A DNA stretch of 64,000 nt from SAR86 cluster bacterium (lineage in GTDB: Bacteria; Pseudomonadota; Gammaproteobacteria; Magnimaribacterales; Magnimaribacteraceae), in assembly GCA_023703575.1 (NCBI GenBank), contig CP097969.1:496001-560000 (forward strand), written 5' to 3'. A program made the translations under genes and the position numbers. The notes under the pieces were generated by a model that did not search any database, was not told where the DNA came from, and saw nothing but the letters and a program-made list of their open reading frames with translations. Below are positions 43,243 to 51,210 of the stretch, in pieces (position 1 is the stretch's first letter; the number at the start of each line of letters is the position of its first letter).

Positions 43243-44628
43243 ATGCCATTTATAGACTATTACCTTACATCTGATATTGAAATTACTAAGGATAAACTTA
43301 GTGAAACAGAGCTAACCAGAAAGCTCCTAAAGAACGTTGATTTAGGTTCTGATAATAGAACATGGAATAGAAAACAACTCAAAGCTCTTAAGCTACTTCT
43401 CTGCAATGCTATTACTTACATGAATGAAGATAATGGAGTGTTTCTTTATTCAAGAAAGAAGAGACAGATACCAACTCAATTCAATCCTCTAGACATAGCT
43501 TACAGTTCTTTATTCTTTGTTATTGATAAGTTAGTTGAAGGAAAGGTAATAACAGGAATAAAAGCACCACCTAGAACAAAGGGAACTAACCCTAAGAAAC
43601 TATCAGAGTTTAAAGTAACTCAAGACCTTGTGGACTTGGCAATCTCTTTGGGTATTAACAAAACAACGGTAAGAACGATAGCTAACTTCCATGTAAGACT
43701 TAGAGACACAGTAACCAATGAGAACTTAGAGTTCAAACACAACGAATATACAAGACATGTCGAGATGCTTATGTCTGAGTACTGTCACTATCTAAACCAG
43801 CACAACATTCTCTTTAGTACTGAAGATTATGATTTGGAAACTGAAGAAGGTTTAAAAGATTGGGGAGCTAGAGGACAGAAGATACATCTTTACAGGAACT
43901 ATAAAAACTACTCTGATAAAGAAAACCATAAGGAGTCTTTGAGTAAATTTTACTTTGTTGATGTGCAAATAGACTTTCTTCTTGGTGGTCGTAGTGGTGG
44001 TTATTGGCAAGGTAAGAAGCCAGATGATAGACAACATATTCTGATAGACGGTAAAGAAGTAGGCACAGCAGACTTTCCTTGCATGCATTTAAATCTTTGC
44101 TACAGACAAGAAACAAATGATTGGTATCAAAAAGAAACCTATAAAGAACTCAAAGCAGAAGGAAGAGAAAGAGAAGATGCCTACATAGTAAGTGAAAAGA
44201 TACATAGAGATATTGCTAAGAAAATGGTTCAGCTTATGTTCAACATCAAAGGTAGGAGAGCTGTAAGTAAAACCTTTAACACATGGCTAAAGGAAGAAGC
44301 TGATATTAAATTGGTAATAGCACACAAGAAGTCTCGCTATACCAATATTGAAATCATGGAGCTTATTGAGAGAAAGCATCACACTATTATTGATTACTTC
44401 TATAAGGGAGTTGTAGCAGGGCAGATAATACAATGGGAAGAAGCTAACCTTCTGCATGAGATAGCCAATAACTTTCAAAAGGGTTATGACTTTCCTTGCT
44501 TAACAATTTACGATGAACTAATCGTACCTAAAGAAGAACTAGCTATGGTTAAAGACTTTATGTTCTCTAGTGGGCATAACGAGATGTACTCCAAAATGTC
44601 TCTTATGAATCAAATAAAGAGCATGTAG
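43243..44628 (+). CDS. Putative replication protein with polymerase-palm-like motifs
   Basis: A 461-aa protein of no named family. Three conserved-looking blocks follow in order: residues about 249-288 with GRSGGYWQ (Arg250, Trp255), then EVGTADFPCMHLNLCY, where Asp277 sits as in motif A of family A polymerases; residues 321-338 (HRDIAKKMVQLMFNIKG), where the R-D-x-x-K spacing resembles motif B; and residues 417-429 (DFPCLTIYDELIVP), where Asp424 resembles motif C (HDE). I recall a widespread family with DFSGLHI and HDSFIV blocks that this resembles. The N-terminal 240 residues are helical and unassigned. It is the largest gene of the element after the integrase and the best candidate for its replicase or primase; function is inferred. 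Confidence 0.6.
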   Translation: MPFIDYYLTSDIEITKDKLSETELTRKLLKNVDLGSDNRTWNRKQLKALKLLLCNAITYMNEDNGVFLYSRKKRQIPTQFNPLDIAYSSLFFVIDKLVEGKVITGIKAPPRTKGTNPKKLSEFKVTQDLVDLAISLGINKTTVRTIANFHVRLRDTVTNENLEFKHNEYTRHVEMLMSEYCHYLNQHNILFSTEDYDLETEEGLKDWGARGQKIHLYRNYKNYSDKENHKESLSKFYFVDVQIDFLLGGRSGGYWQGKKPDDRQHILIDGKEVGTADFPCMHLNLCYRQETNDWYQKETYKELKAEGREREDAYIVSEKIHRDIAKKMVQLMFNIKGRRAVSKTFNTWLKEEADIKLVIAHKKSRYTNIEIMELIERKHHTIIDYFYKGVVAGQIIQWEEANLLHEIANNFQKGYDFPCLTIYDELIVPKEELAMVKDFMFSSGHNEMYSKMSLMNQIKSM

Positions 44629-44694
44629 AGAAGGTATCTAGAAGCTCCATAAATGGTTTCTAAGCAATGAAATATATACAGTTTTTAATCGTAT

Positions 44695-44711
44695 ATAGGG
44701 AGTAGATAGTT
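44695..44711 (+). promoter_or_regulatory. 17-nt shared motif, copy 3 (one mismatch)
   Basis: ATAGGGAGTAGATAGTT differs from the other two copies at one base (A to G) and is followed by TTAG as in copy 2. No gene starts after it, so its role may be DNA recognition rather than translation control. Confidence 0.55.
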
Positions 44712-44906
44712 TAGCCTTAAACTGTCTCTATTTAAAGTACTGGTTTACAACCTATGTAGGCTAAAATTGTAGGAGCATTAGATATACTACCCGGTATACC
44801 CTACGTACATCCTGCCCACTGCCAAAAGAGTTGATGCAAAATAAAAGGGGAAGTTTATAATATCGGCATTAGAGAGGTACAAAAGGGGAACAAGTAAGAA
44901 CCTTTA

Positions 44907-44925
44907 GCAGTGCATAAGCAGTACG
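44907..44925 (+). repeat. Right terminal repeat, candidate integrase arm site
   Basis: GCAGTGCATAAGCAGTACG matches the left copy (38552-38570) at 18 of 19 positions in the same orientation, 62 bp before the right att core. The left copy lies about 95 bp after the left core. Confidence 0.55.
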
Positions 44926-44986
44926 AAGATTTTATATCTATCTCTTAGGAAACTAAGAATGCTTATATAACAGTACTTTCAAAGCA

Positions 44987-45029
44987 TTTGGGCGATTAAC
45001 TCAATTGGTAGAGTGCCACCTTTACACGG
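44987..45029 (+). repeat. Right attachment repeat (attR core)
   Basis: Forty-three bases identical to 38414-38456. Here they form the 5' half of the intact tRNA-Val, so the element supplies this half and chromosomal DNA supplies the 3' half. Confidence 0.85.
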
Positions 45030-45065
45030 TGGAAGTTACAGGTTCAAGTCCTGTATCGCCCACCA
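44990..45065 (+). tRNA. tRNA-Val (anticodon UAC)
   Basis: A complete 76-nt cloverleaf: acceptor GGGCGAT pairs with ATCGCCC, anticodon stem CCACC/GGTGG encloses the loop TTTACAC with anticodon TAC, and the T arm ACAGG/CCTGT encloses TTCAAGT. Discriminator A and an encoded CCA end the gene. It serves as the attachment site of the element on its left, and its promoter region was replaced by element DNA. Confidence 0.96.
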
Positions 45066-45178
45066 TCCAAAATTCCTCAAGTTTCCATAATTTTGATAGA
45101 AAGGTATAGTTAGATCATGGAAATGATTTCCTTTATTTTTGAATAGCTTTTAAGTCTGATTTCAAAACGCTTTAAATT

Positions 45179-46090
45179 ATGACAGAGATGATTAAAGAAG
45201 AGCATATCGAGTTATGGAGAAAAGAAGGAGCAGTTGTGATTCCTGAATTCTTCAAAAGACAAGAAATAGATGCTGTAGTAGAAGACTTTCAAATTATATT
45301 TCCCGAACGACAAACGGCAGCAAGACCAATTGATAACAAAGAAAAAGGTGATGTGGGAAAAACAACTCTGGAACAATTTAAAAATTTTGAAAATATACCC
45401 TTCGAATGTTCTAGTTCATTAAATCTGATTTCTGTTCATCCGGATTTAATAGAGTTTGCAAAAAAAGCTTTAAAGACAGATGAAGTAAGGCTATATCAAG
45501 CTCAGGCCTGGGCAAAATTCACTGGTGAAGCAGATTTTGATCAAGCATTTCATTGCGATTTTGGAAACCATACACTGACGGTACCTTCTCGCGATGAATG
45601 TTTGAACTCTATTACTTTTATTATTTTTTTCAGTGATGTCACTGAAGCACATGGGCCTACGCATTATGTTAATCGAACAGACAGTGATAATTGCGGTGGT
45701 GTGAAACGTTTTCTCAAAAAACGTGAAGATTATGAATATCAAAAAGAGTTAATGAAGTTTGAGCGAAGTGCAGCTGGACCGGCAGGAACTCTTCTGGCTT
45801 ATGGCATTGATGTATTACATCGAGGCACAAACCTTACCGAACCAAATGGATACAGATATGCAATGACTTCTTGCTTTAAAAAAGCAGGTAATGATGCAAT
45901 TGGCTATACGGCTTGGCCATGGCATTTTAATAAACCATGGCATAAGGTTTTTGAACATGCTACACCTGAACAACTTAACTGTTTCGGAGTTCCCTTGCCT
46001 GGAGACCCCTTTTGGACGGAAGAGACAATATCACTGGCTAAATTGAGATATCCTAAATGGGAAATGTCTGAATATATAATGAAACAGTGA
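45179..46090 (+). CDS. Phytanoyl-CoA dioxygenase (PhyH) family protein
   Basis: A 303-aa Fe(II)/2-oxoglutarate-dependent oxygenase. The iron ligands can be seen as His125-x-Asp127 (FHCDFGNHT) and His214 (VLHRGTNLT), with the 2-oxoglutarate-binding Arg expected nearby (NGYRYAMT). The fold is completed by the HGPTHYV segment. PhyH relatives hydroxylate diverse small molecules, so phytanoyl-CoA is not implied. It is the first chromosomal gene to the right of the tRNA-Val site. Confidence 0.87.
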   Translation: MTEMIKEEHIELWRKEGAVVIPEFFKRQEIDAVVEDFQIIFPERQTAARPIDNKEKGDVGKTTLEQFKNFENIPFECSSSLNLISVHPDLIEFAKKALKTDEVRLYQAQAWAKFTGEADFDQAFHCDFGNHTLTVPSRDECLNSITFIIFFSDVTEAHGPTHYVNRTDSDNCGGVKRFLKKREDYEYQKELMKFERSAAGPAGTLLAYGIDVLHRGTNLTEPNGYRYAMTSCFKKAGNDAIGYTAWPWHFNKPWHKVFEHATPEQLNCFGVPLPGDPFWTEETISLAKLRYPKWEMSEYIMKQ

Positions 46091-46145
46091 ATCTTAAACA
46101 GCTTAGCGCCGACCATCATCTAACTCGAAAACACGATACTTAACT

Positions 46146-46162
46146 GGATTTTTTGAAAATCC
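46146..46162 (+). terminator. Stem-loop after the PhyH gene, possible terminator
   Basis: GGATTTT TTG AAAATCC forms a seven-base-pair stem (eight with the flanking T-A) with a three-base loop, 55 bases after the PhyH stop. It lacks a clear U tract and is AT-rich, so terminator function is doubtful. Confidence 0.3.
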
Positions 46163-46259
46163 ACTATACATCTATTTTTATTTGGTCTTATTGCTTTTCA
46201 TTGGTTCGATAAATAGCTAAGGTATGAATATTAGTTAAATTTTGAAAAGGAGGTCAATT

Positions 46260-47327
46260 TTGACTAGGACAATAGAAAGTTTAGAAGAAATAAATTTAGT
46301 GTGGCTTAATGACACTTTATCGCCCACAGAAGAGTTCAGCAAAAAAAAAGTTATTGAATTAAACGTCAAAAGAATAGGGGAAGGAATTGGCCAATTAGGA
46401 GAGTTTGCTTTACTAGAAACGACTCTGGATTGCGGTAGTAAACTGAATATCTTTGCAAAAATTCAGACTGAGACAGAAGATATGGATAACATTGCAAAGG
46501 ATTATCAATTTTATATTCGTGAAGTAAAGTTTTATCAAAACTTATGCTCAGAGCTAAATGTTAAAACGCCTAAGCCATATTACGTTGAGCATGATGAGGA
46601 GACTGGAAGAGTTCTATTGCTTTTGGAATTCATGGATGGATGGTATAACCCTGATCAAATAGAAGGCGCATCTGAAAAAGAAATACAACTCGCTATAAAA
46701 GGATTAATACCAATTTCATCTCAATTTTGGGGCAATATTGATGAACTGGAATGGGTACCTAATATGAAAGAAAGTTATATGCTGAACTTATCTACTGACA
46801 TGGTCGAGTATCAGCCTGAGTTTTTAAATCGTTTCGAGTATTTGATGGATGATTCAAGGGTTCAGCTCCTAGACAAGGTAGTGAAGTGGTACCCAAATTT
46901 TCATGACATACTTTCAGAGGGTACTTTGACTTTGACTCATTGGGATTACAGAGTGGAGAATCTTTTTTTTACTCCTGAAGTTGATGATTTAACGGTAATA
47001 GATTGGCAACTTATGATGGCAAATAAACCTGGTTGGGATTTGGCATATCTTTTGTGTACAAATATACAGATAGATCTCAGGAGAAAGATCTTTGAGGATT
47101 CTTGTAGCGAGTATTTAGATGGACTAAATAGAAATGGAATAAACTTTAGTAGTGAAGAATTGCACAAAAATATGATGCTTTCGCTTCTTGCAATGTTGAC
47201 TTTTCCAGTTGTTGGAGGAGCTAATTATGATCTAGAGAATATGCGTAGCAAAAAATTATTTGAGGTTTTAACTGAGAGATTATTTTCGTCTATTGAAGAC
47301 TATAATGCTATTTCTTTCATAGAGTGA
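46260..47327 (+). CDS. APH/ecdysteroid-kinase-like phosphotransferase
   Basis: A protein of 355 aa starting at TTG 46260: a near-perfect Shine-Dalgarno AAGGAGG at 46247-46253 lies 6 nt upstream, which excludes the in-frame TTG at 46242. Kinase-like motifs are the catalytic HWDYRVENLFF (HxDxxxxN) and the metal-binding VIDWQ, with a Lys-bearing beta strand (LNIFAKIQTE). Members phosphorylate aminoglycosides, choline, ecdysteroids or acyl substrates; the actual substrate is unknown. Confidence 0.83.
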   Translation: MTRTIESLEEINLVWLNDTLSPTEEFSKKKVIELNVKRIGEGIGQLGEFALLETTLDCGSKLNIFAKIQTETEDMDNIAKDYQFYIREVKFYQNLCSELNVKTPKPYYVEHDEETGRVLLLLEFMDGWYNPDQIEGASEKEIQLAIKGLIPISSQFWGNIDELEWVPNMKESYMLNLSTDMVEYQPEFLNRFEYLMDDSRVQLLDKVVKWYPNFHDILSEGTLTLTHWDYRVENLFFTPEVDDLTVIDWQLMMANKPGWDLAYLLCTNIQIDLRRKIFEDSCSEYLDGLNRNGINFSSEELHKNMMLSLLAMLTFPVVGGANYDLENMRSKKLFEVLTERLFSSIEDYNAISFIE

Positions 47328-47346
47328 TTCATGTCTGCCGATGTCT

Positions 47347-49557
47347 CTACCAACCGAGAGGAATCTGTTGTTGAGGATTAAAAACTTTTGCTCCTGAGAG
47401 GGGATAAGCTCTAGAAGCATCATAAATCTCTTGTTGACTTAAGTAATCACTAGGCAGCAACTCAAATACATCTAAGCCTCGTTTAATCTCTGTTGCATAA
47501 ATGAAACCATCGTAATAATAAGCAGACCAGTAACCTCCCATTACTAGAAGCTCACCATCTATTGGTCCTCTATCAAAGAATGCAATTTCTTTAGGATTTG
47601 ATGATTCAGTGAAGTCCATTAACGATATACCTCCCTGGTACCAGGCTTGCACAAATATATCTCTTCCTGGTACGGGTATAAGAGAGCCATTATGTGCCAC
47701 ACAGTTTTCTGTTTCGAGTTGTGGAGCAGGCATTTTGAAGTGACTTCGAAATACTAATTTCTTATCTACAATATCGTAGATAGCATTTGCACCCCAATCT
47801 AGTGGATCCCAAGCTCTGCATCTGGCCCTTCCTCCACCTCCCCATTCATCTGTAAAAATTACTTTTGTTCCATCATTATTAAATGTAGCTGAATGCCAGT
47901 AAGCAAAGCCAGTATCTGTAACGACATCAATTCTCTGAGGATTATGGGGATCCGCGATATCAAAAAGAATGCCATTTCCAGAGCAAGCACCTGCCGCAAT
48001 GTTGGCTGTTGGATAAACAGTTATGTCATGACATTGGTCTGTACGTCTTGTTTCCTGTGTTTCGTCACCATGATCACCTCCAGTCCATAACCCACCAAGT
48101 GCACCTGTTTCAGGATCAGCAAAAACAGCCGGACTGCTTACAATTTTGGATTCAGAAGGATTTGATATGGGAATCTCTATTACATCAATTCTAAACAAAG
48201 CAGTTCTTTTATCACCAGCTATATTACCAATACATTCTTCCATTTCTTCTTCATCTCTAACGCTAGCTGTTCCTGAGTTGTAGACAATTATTTTTCCACT
48301 TTCATCTGGACCAGAAACGACAGAATGCGTATGAGATCCCCTACAAGTTTGGACAGCACCTACTTGCTTTGGTCTTTCTAAATTTGATATGTCAAAAATT
48401 CTTAATCCTCTAAATCTTTCAGAACTCGCTTCTTTAGAAACTCCTTCAAGGCCACAATCTAATCGACTTCTCATTTGTTCAACTGACATTATGAGAATGT
48501 CTCCAACTATTGAGACATCTCCCTGTCCTCCTGGACAAACTACAGATGATATAAGATTCGGTATTCCATCAGTTTGTATTTCGTATATATTAAAACCATG
48601 ATAGCTGCCAGCTACTAAAATATTATCTCTAAAAGCCATATCAGTGCTTGCAAAACTAAGAATTGGCCACCTGAGAGAACTAGACATTTCTTCGATAGTT
48701 CTTACTTTTTCTTTCCTATAATTATCATCTGTCCTTTTTACACCTCTACCTTCAGGATTATCTGGATCAAAGAAGCCAATGGGTTTTTTTAGAGATGTTA
48801 CCAACTTAAGATTATGGATAGACTCACCAGCATCATATAAGCCCGGTTCAAGATTAGATCTAGGATCTTCCGAAAGATTAACAAAAATACCATTCATTCT
48901 TTCTATTTCAACGCCTTGATCATTGATTAATTCTGAAATAAATTCATCTAAAGCTGAATCGAAAGAGTTTCCAGGAAATTCTTTAAGAGTTCTGACCATC
49001 TCCAAAGCCCCATCATGATGATTGATCATTAGCTTCAAAAATAATTTATCGAAAGACGTACTTTTAGAATCTCTTAGCTCTTTCAGTTCCTCATTAGATG
49101 CCATCCCCGCCATTTTCATGTGTTTATGCTCTGGCATATGTTCAGAAAGAGAAAGATTTTTATTTTCTCCCCTTGATTCAAGCCAATTTCCCATGAAATC
49201 AATTTCATCCTCTTGAGAAATATTAATTCTATCTGCTAGATCGAGGATAGTTTTATTATTAGTTCTTTCTTCTGCTAATTCTGACATTAGAATTGCCTGC
49301 TGATGATGAGTAATCATTCCTTTCAAAAAGTCAACATCGGCTTGTATATATGATGTACTAGCAATTTTCGTTGCCTCAATAGGATCTAATGTTTTTGAGC
49401 TTTGTCCAGGCGCACCAGGCTGAATAATAGAATGAGAAACATTATTATTTTTAATTAATCTCTTATCCTCATTATTTAAAGGGATATCTCTTAGTTCACC
49501 TGTCTGAGTACAACCAACCGCGATTAGGGCTAATATTAAATAAATGGATTTTCTCAT
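47347..49557 (-). CDS. DUF305 plus LVIVD-repeat lipoprotein
   Basis: A product of about 736 aa with a lipoprotein signal (LIAVGC). It has a DUF305 region with paired metal-binding-like His motifs (DVDFLKGMITHHQQAILM, then LKLMINHHDGALEMV), followed by a long beta-propeller/LVIVD-like region with His, Trp and Gly-rich blades (for example FAYWHSATFNND). DUF305 proteins are helical ferritin-like domains of debated metal function; LVIVD repeats are cell-surface propellers. The ATG at 49557 is chosen because it starts the signal peptide; a start at 49617 would not. Its cellular role is unknown. Confidence 0.85.
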   Translation of the reverse strand: MRKSIYLILALIAVGCTQTGELRDIPLNNEDKRLIKNNNVSHSIIQPGAPGQSSKTLDPIEATKIASTSYIQADVDFLKGMITHHQQAILMSELAEERTNNKTILDLADRINISQEDEIDFMGNWLESRGENKNLSLSEHMPEHKHMKMAGMASNEELKELRDSKSTSFDKLFLKLMINHHDGALEMVRTLKEFPGNSFDSALDEFISELINDQGVEIERMNGIFVNLSEDPRSNLEPGLYDAGESIHNLKLVTSLKKPIGFFDPDNPEGRGVKRTDDNYRKEKVRTIEEMSSSLRWPILSFASTDMAFRDNILVAGSYHGFNIYEIQTDGIPNLISSVVCPGGQGDVSIVGDILIMSVEQMRSRLDCGLEGVSKEASSERFRGLRIFDISNLERPKQVGAVQTCRGSHTHSVVSGPDESGKIIVYNSGTASVRDEEEMEECIGNIAGDKRTALFRIDVIEIPISNPSESKIVSSPAVFADPETGALGGLWTGGDHGDETQETRRTDQCHDITVYPTANIAAGACSGNGILFDIADPHNPQRIDVVTDTGFAYWHSATFNNDGTKVIFTDEWGGGGRARCRAWDPLDWGANAIYDIVDKKLVFRSHFKMPAPQLETENCVAHNGSLIPVPGRDIFVQAWYQGGISLMDFTESSNPKEIAFFDRGPIDGELLVMGGYWSAYYYDGFIYATEIKRGLDVFELLPSDYLSQQEIYDASRAYPLSGAKVFNPQQQIPLGW

Positions 49558-49665
49558 CTCTGTTAATGCAATTAACTTCAACACATAACCTATATTAATA
49601 CATAATATCCGTTGCACAGTATTAATAAGGGAATATCATTAAAATTTATTTCTATGTAAAAACCA

Positions 49666-49857
49666 ATGCAATATATCGAAGGTACTATTTTTGACTTATT
49701 TATTTTTATCATCATGATATTTTTGGGTGGCTTTACTTGGTTCACACTGAATAACCTATTATCAAAAGTTTTAAATAACCAAAGAATGGTCGAAGTTATT
49801 TCTATAGTCTGCGGCTTATCCGTTGGTGTATTTGTTATAAATAAGTTTTTGCTCTGA
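49666..49857 (+). CDS. Small membrane protein (63 aa)
   Basis: Two hydrophobic helices flank a basic loop (LLSKVLNNQRMVE). It sits 42 bp before the MHS transporter gene and diverges from the DUF305/LVIVD gene. No family recognised. Confidence 0.55.
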   Translation: MQYIEGTIFDLFIFIIMIFLGGFTWFTLNNLLSKVLNNQRMVEVISIVCGLSVGVFVINKFLL

Positions 49858-49899
49858 CAAATCTATGTTTAGAAATAGATTTCAGTTTATTATTAACTT

Positions 49900-51207
49900 A
49901 TGAGTAATACACAAAAAGAGTCAAATATAAGAAAAGTAGCTTTGACCTCTTTGAGTGGAACAAGTATCGAGTGGTATGACTTCTTCTTATATGGAGCAGC
50001 AGCAGGTTTAGTATTCCCAAAACTATTTTTTGGAGAAGTCGATGCAACTACTGCACTAGTTTTATCTTTTATGACTTTTGCTGCAGGATTTATAGCTAGG
50101 CCTATTGGCGGAATTGTCTTTGGTCATTTCGGAGATTTGATAGGAAGAAAAAAGACATTAGTGATTGCTCTAATGCTTATGGGTATTTCTTCAACTCTTA
50201 TCGGATTATTGCCTACCTATGACACCATAGGAATAGCTGCTCCAATAATTCTTACATCCTTAAGATTTTGCCAGGGCATTGCAATAGGAGGACAGTGGGG
50301 CGGCGCTATGCTATTGGTTACTGAGAGTGCTCCCAATCACAGAAGAGGCTTCTATGGTGCTTATGCTCAAGCAGGAGCCCCTGTTGGAGTTATTCTTGCA
50401 AATATAGCTTTTATCTCAGTAAGTATGTTTACATCAGAAGAAAACTTCTTGTCTTGGGGTTGGAGAATCCCTTTTCTTATAAGTTTTGTTCTTGTAATTA
50501 TCAGTATGTACATACAGCTCAATCTAGAAGATACAAAGGCCTTTAAAGATTTGGAGGCATTGAAGTCAGCCGATGATAGTAATGAGAAAGTTGTTAAATC
50601 ATCTCCAATTTTAGAAGCGTTAAGAAGATATCCTAAAAGGATTTCACTAGCAGCGGGAGCCTTCCTTTCGGTACAAGTAACTTTCTATATATTAGTGGCC
50701 TTTATACTTGCCTATGGTGTTCAGACTACTGACTTATCCAGAAATGATCTTCTTATGGCTGTCTTGATAGGATCTGCTTTAATGGTACCAACGCAATTTA
50801 TGTTTTCAGATTACTCCGATAAAAATGGAAGGAAAGGAATCTTTATGGCTGGAGCTGCCTTAACTGCTTTATGGTCTTTTGCCCTGTTCCCTCTAATAGA
50901 CACAGGAAATTTTTATTTAGTTATATTCGGTGTTACTGGAGGATTAGCCTTTTTAGGCATGATGTACGGTCCTCAAGCCGCCTTTTTTGCTGAATTATTT
51001 TCTACAGAAGTCCGATACTCTGGTGCGTCGCTTGGTTACCAAATTGGAGCAATTATTGGCGGTTCTTTTGCGCCTACGATAGCGACGCTTCTTTGGAAAA
51101 ATTATGATATTTTTTGGGTGTCTGTATATATAGCATTTGCTTCTATCTTGTCTTTAATATCTGTCTATTTTTTAACTGAAACCTATAAGACTGACTTGAA
51201 TGAATAA
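49900..51207 (+). CDS. MFS transporter, metabolite:H+ symporter (MHS) type
   Basis: A 435-aa transporter with about twelve membrane helices. The N-terminal SGTSIEWYDFFLYGAAAGLV and FGHFGDLIGRKKTLV motifs are typical of the MHS group (proline/betaine, citrate, shikimate, alpha-ketoglutarate). The loop motif repeats as DYSDKNGRKGIF halfway. It probably imports a carboxylate or zwitterion; the substrate cannot be deduced. Confidence 0.9.
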   Translation: MSNTQKESNIRKVALTSLSGTSIEWYDFFLYGAAAGLVFPKLFFGEVDATTALVLSFMTFAAGFIARPIGGIVFGHFGDLIGRKKTLVIALMLMGISSTLIGLLPTYDTIGIAAPIILTSLRFCQGIAIGGQWGGAMLLVTESAPNHRRGFYGAYAQAGAPVGVILANIAFISVSMFTSEENFLSWGWRIPFLISFVLVIISMYIQLNLEDTKAFKDLEALKSADDSNEKVVKSSPILEALRRYPKRISLAAGAFLSVQVTFYILVAFILAYGVQTTDLSRNDLLMAVLIGSALMVPTQFMFSDYSDKNGRKGIFMAGAALTALWSFALFPLIDTGNFYLVIFGVTGGLAFLGMMYGPQAAFFAELFSTEVRYSGASLGYQIGAIIGGSFAPTIATLLWKNYDIFWVSVYIAFASILSLISVYFLTETYKTDLNE

Positions 51208-51210
51208 GGT

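Larger units (their letters stand above)
44629..44989. other. Non-coding right end of the element
   Basis: This 361-bp stretch has no convincing gene. It holds the third 17-nt motif copy, the right arm-like repeat, the palindrome GGTATACC at about 44800, and two AAAAGGGGAA repeats (near 44845 and 44881). No strong -35/-10 pair precedes the tRNA that starts at 44990; the best -10-like hexamer is TATAAC at 44966-44971. Confidence 0.5.
38414..45029. mobile_element. Integrated element in tRNA-Val(UAC), about 6.6 kb
   Basis: A 43-bp perfect direct repeat (38414-38456 and 44987-45029) covers the 5' half of tRNA-Val including the anticodon, and a tyrosine recombinase gene lies just inside the left repeat. 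Between the repeats are the integrase operon (plus), seven small genes packed on the minus strand and one 461-aa plus-strand gene with polymerase-like motifs. No capsid, terminase, portal, tail or conjugation gene is present, so this is not a complete phage or ICE; it resembles a satellite or minimal integrative element. Shared repeats near both ends support a single unit. Its ability to excise is inferred. Confidence 0.85.

Noticed and set aside
44629-44989. Coding gene at the right end of the element
   Set aside because: Only very short frames (about 12 codons) with frequent stops occur; the area is better explained as att-proximal control DNA.
38414-45029. Complete prophage
   Set aside because: No terminase, portal, capsid, tail or lysis gene was seen, and the region is only about 6.6 kb.
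46242-46259. Upstream TTG start for the phosphotransferase
   Set aside because: The AAGGAGG ribosome binding site lies inside this extension, so TTG 46260 is the start.
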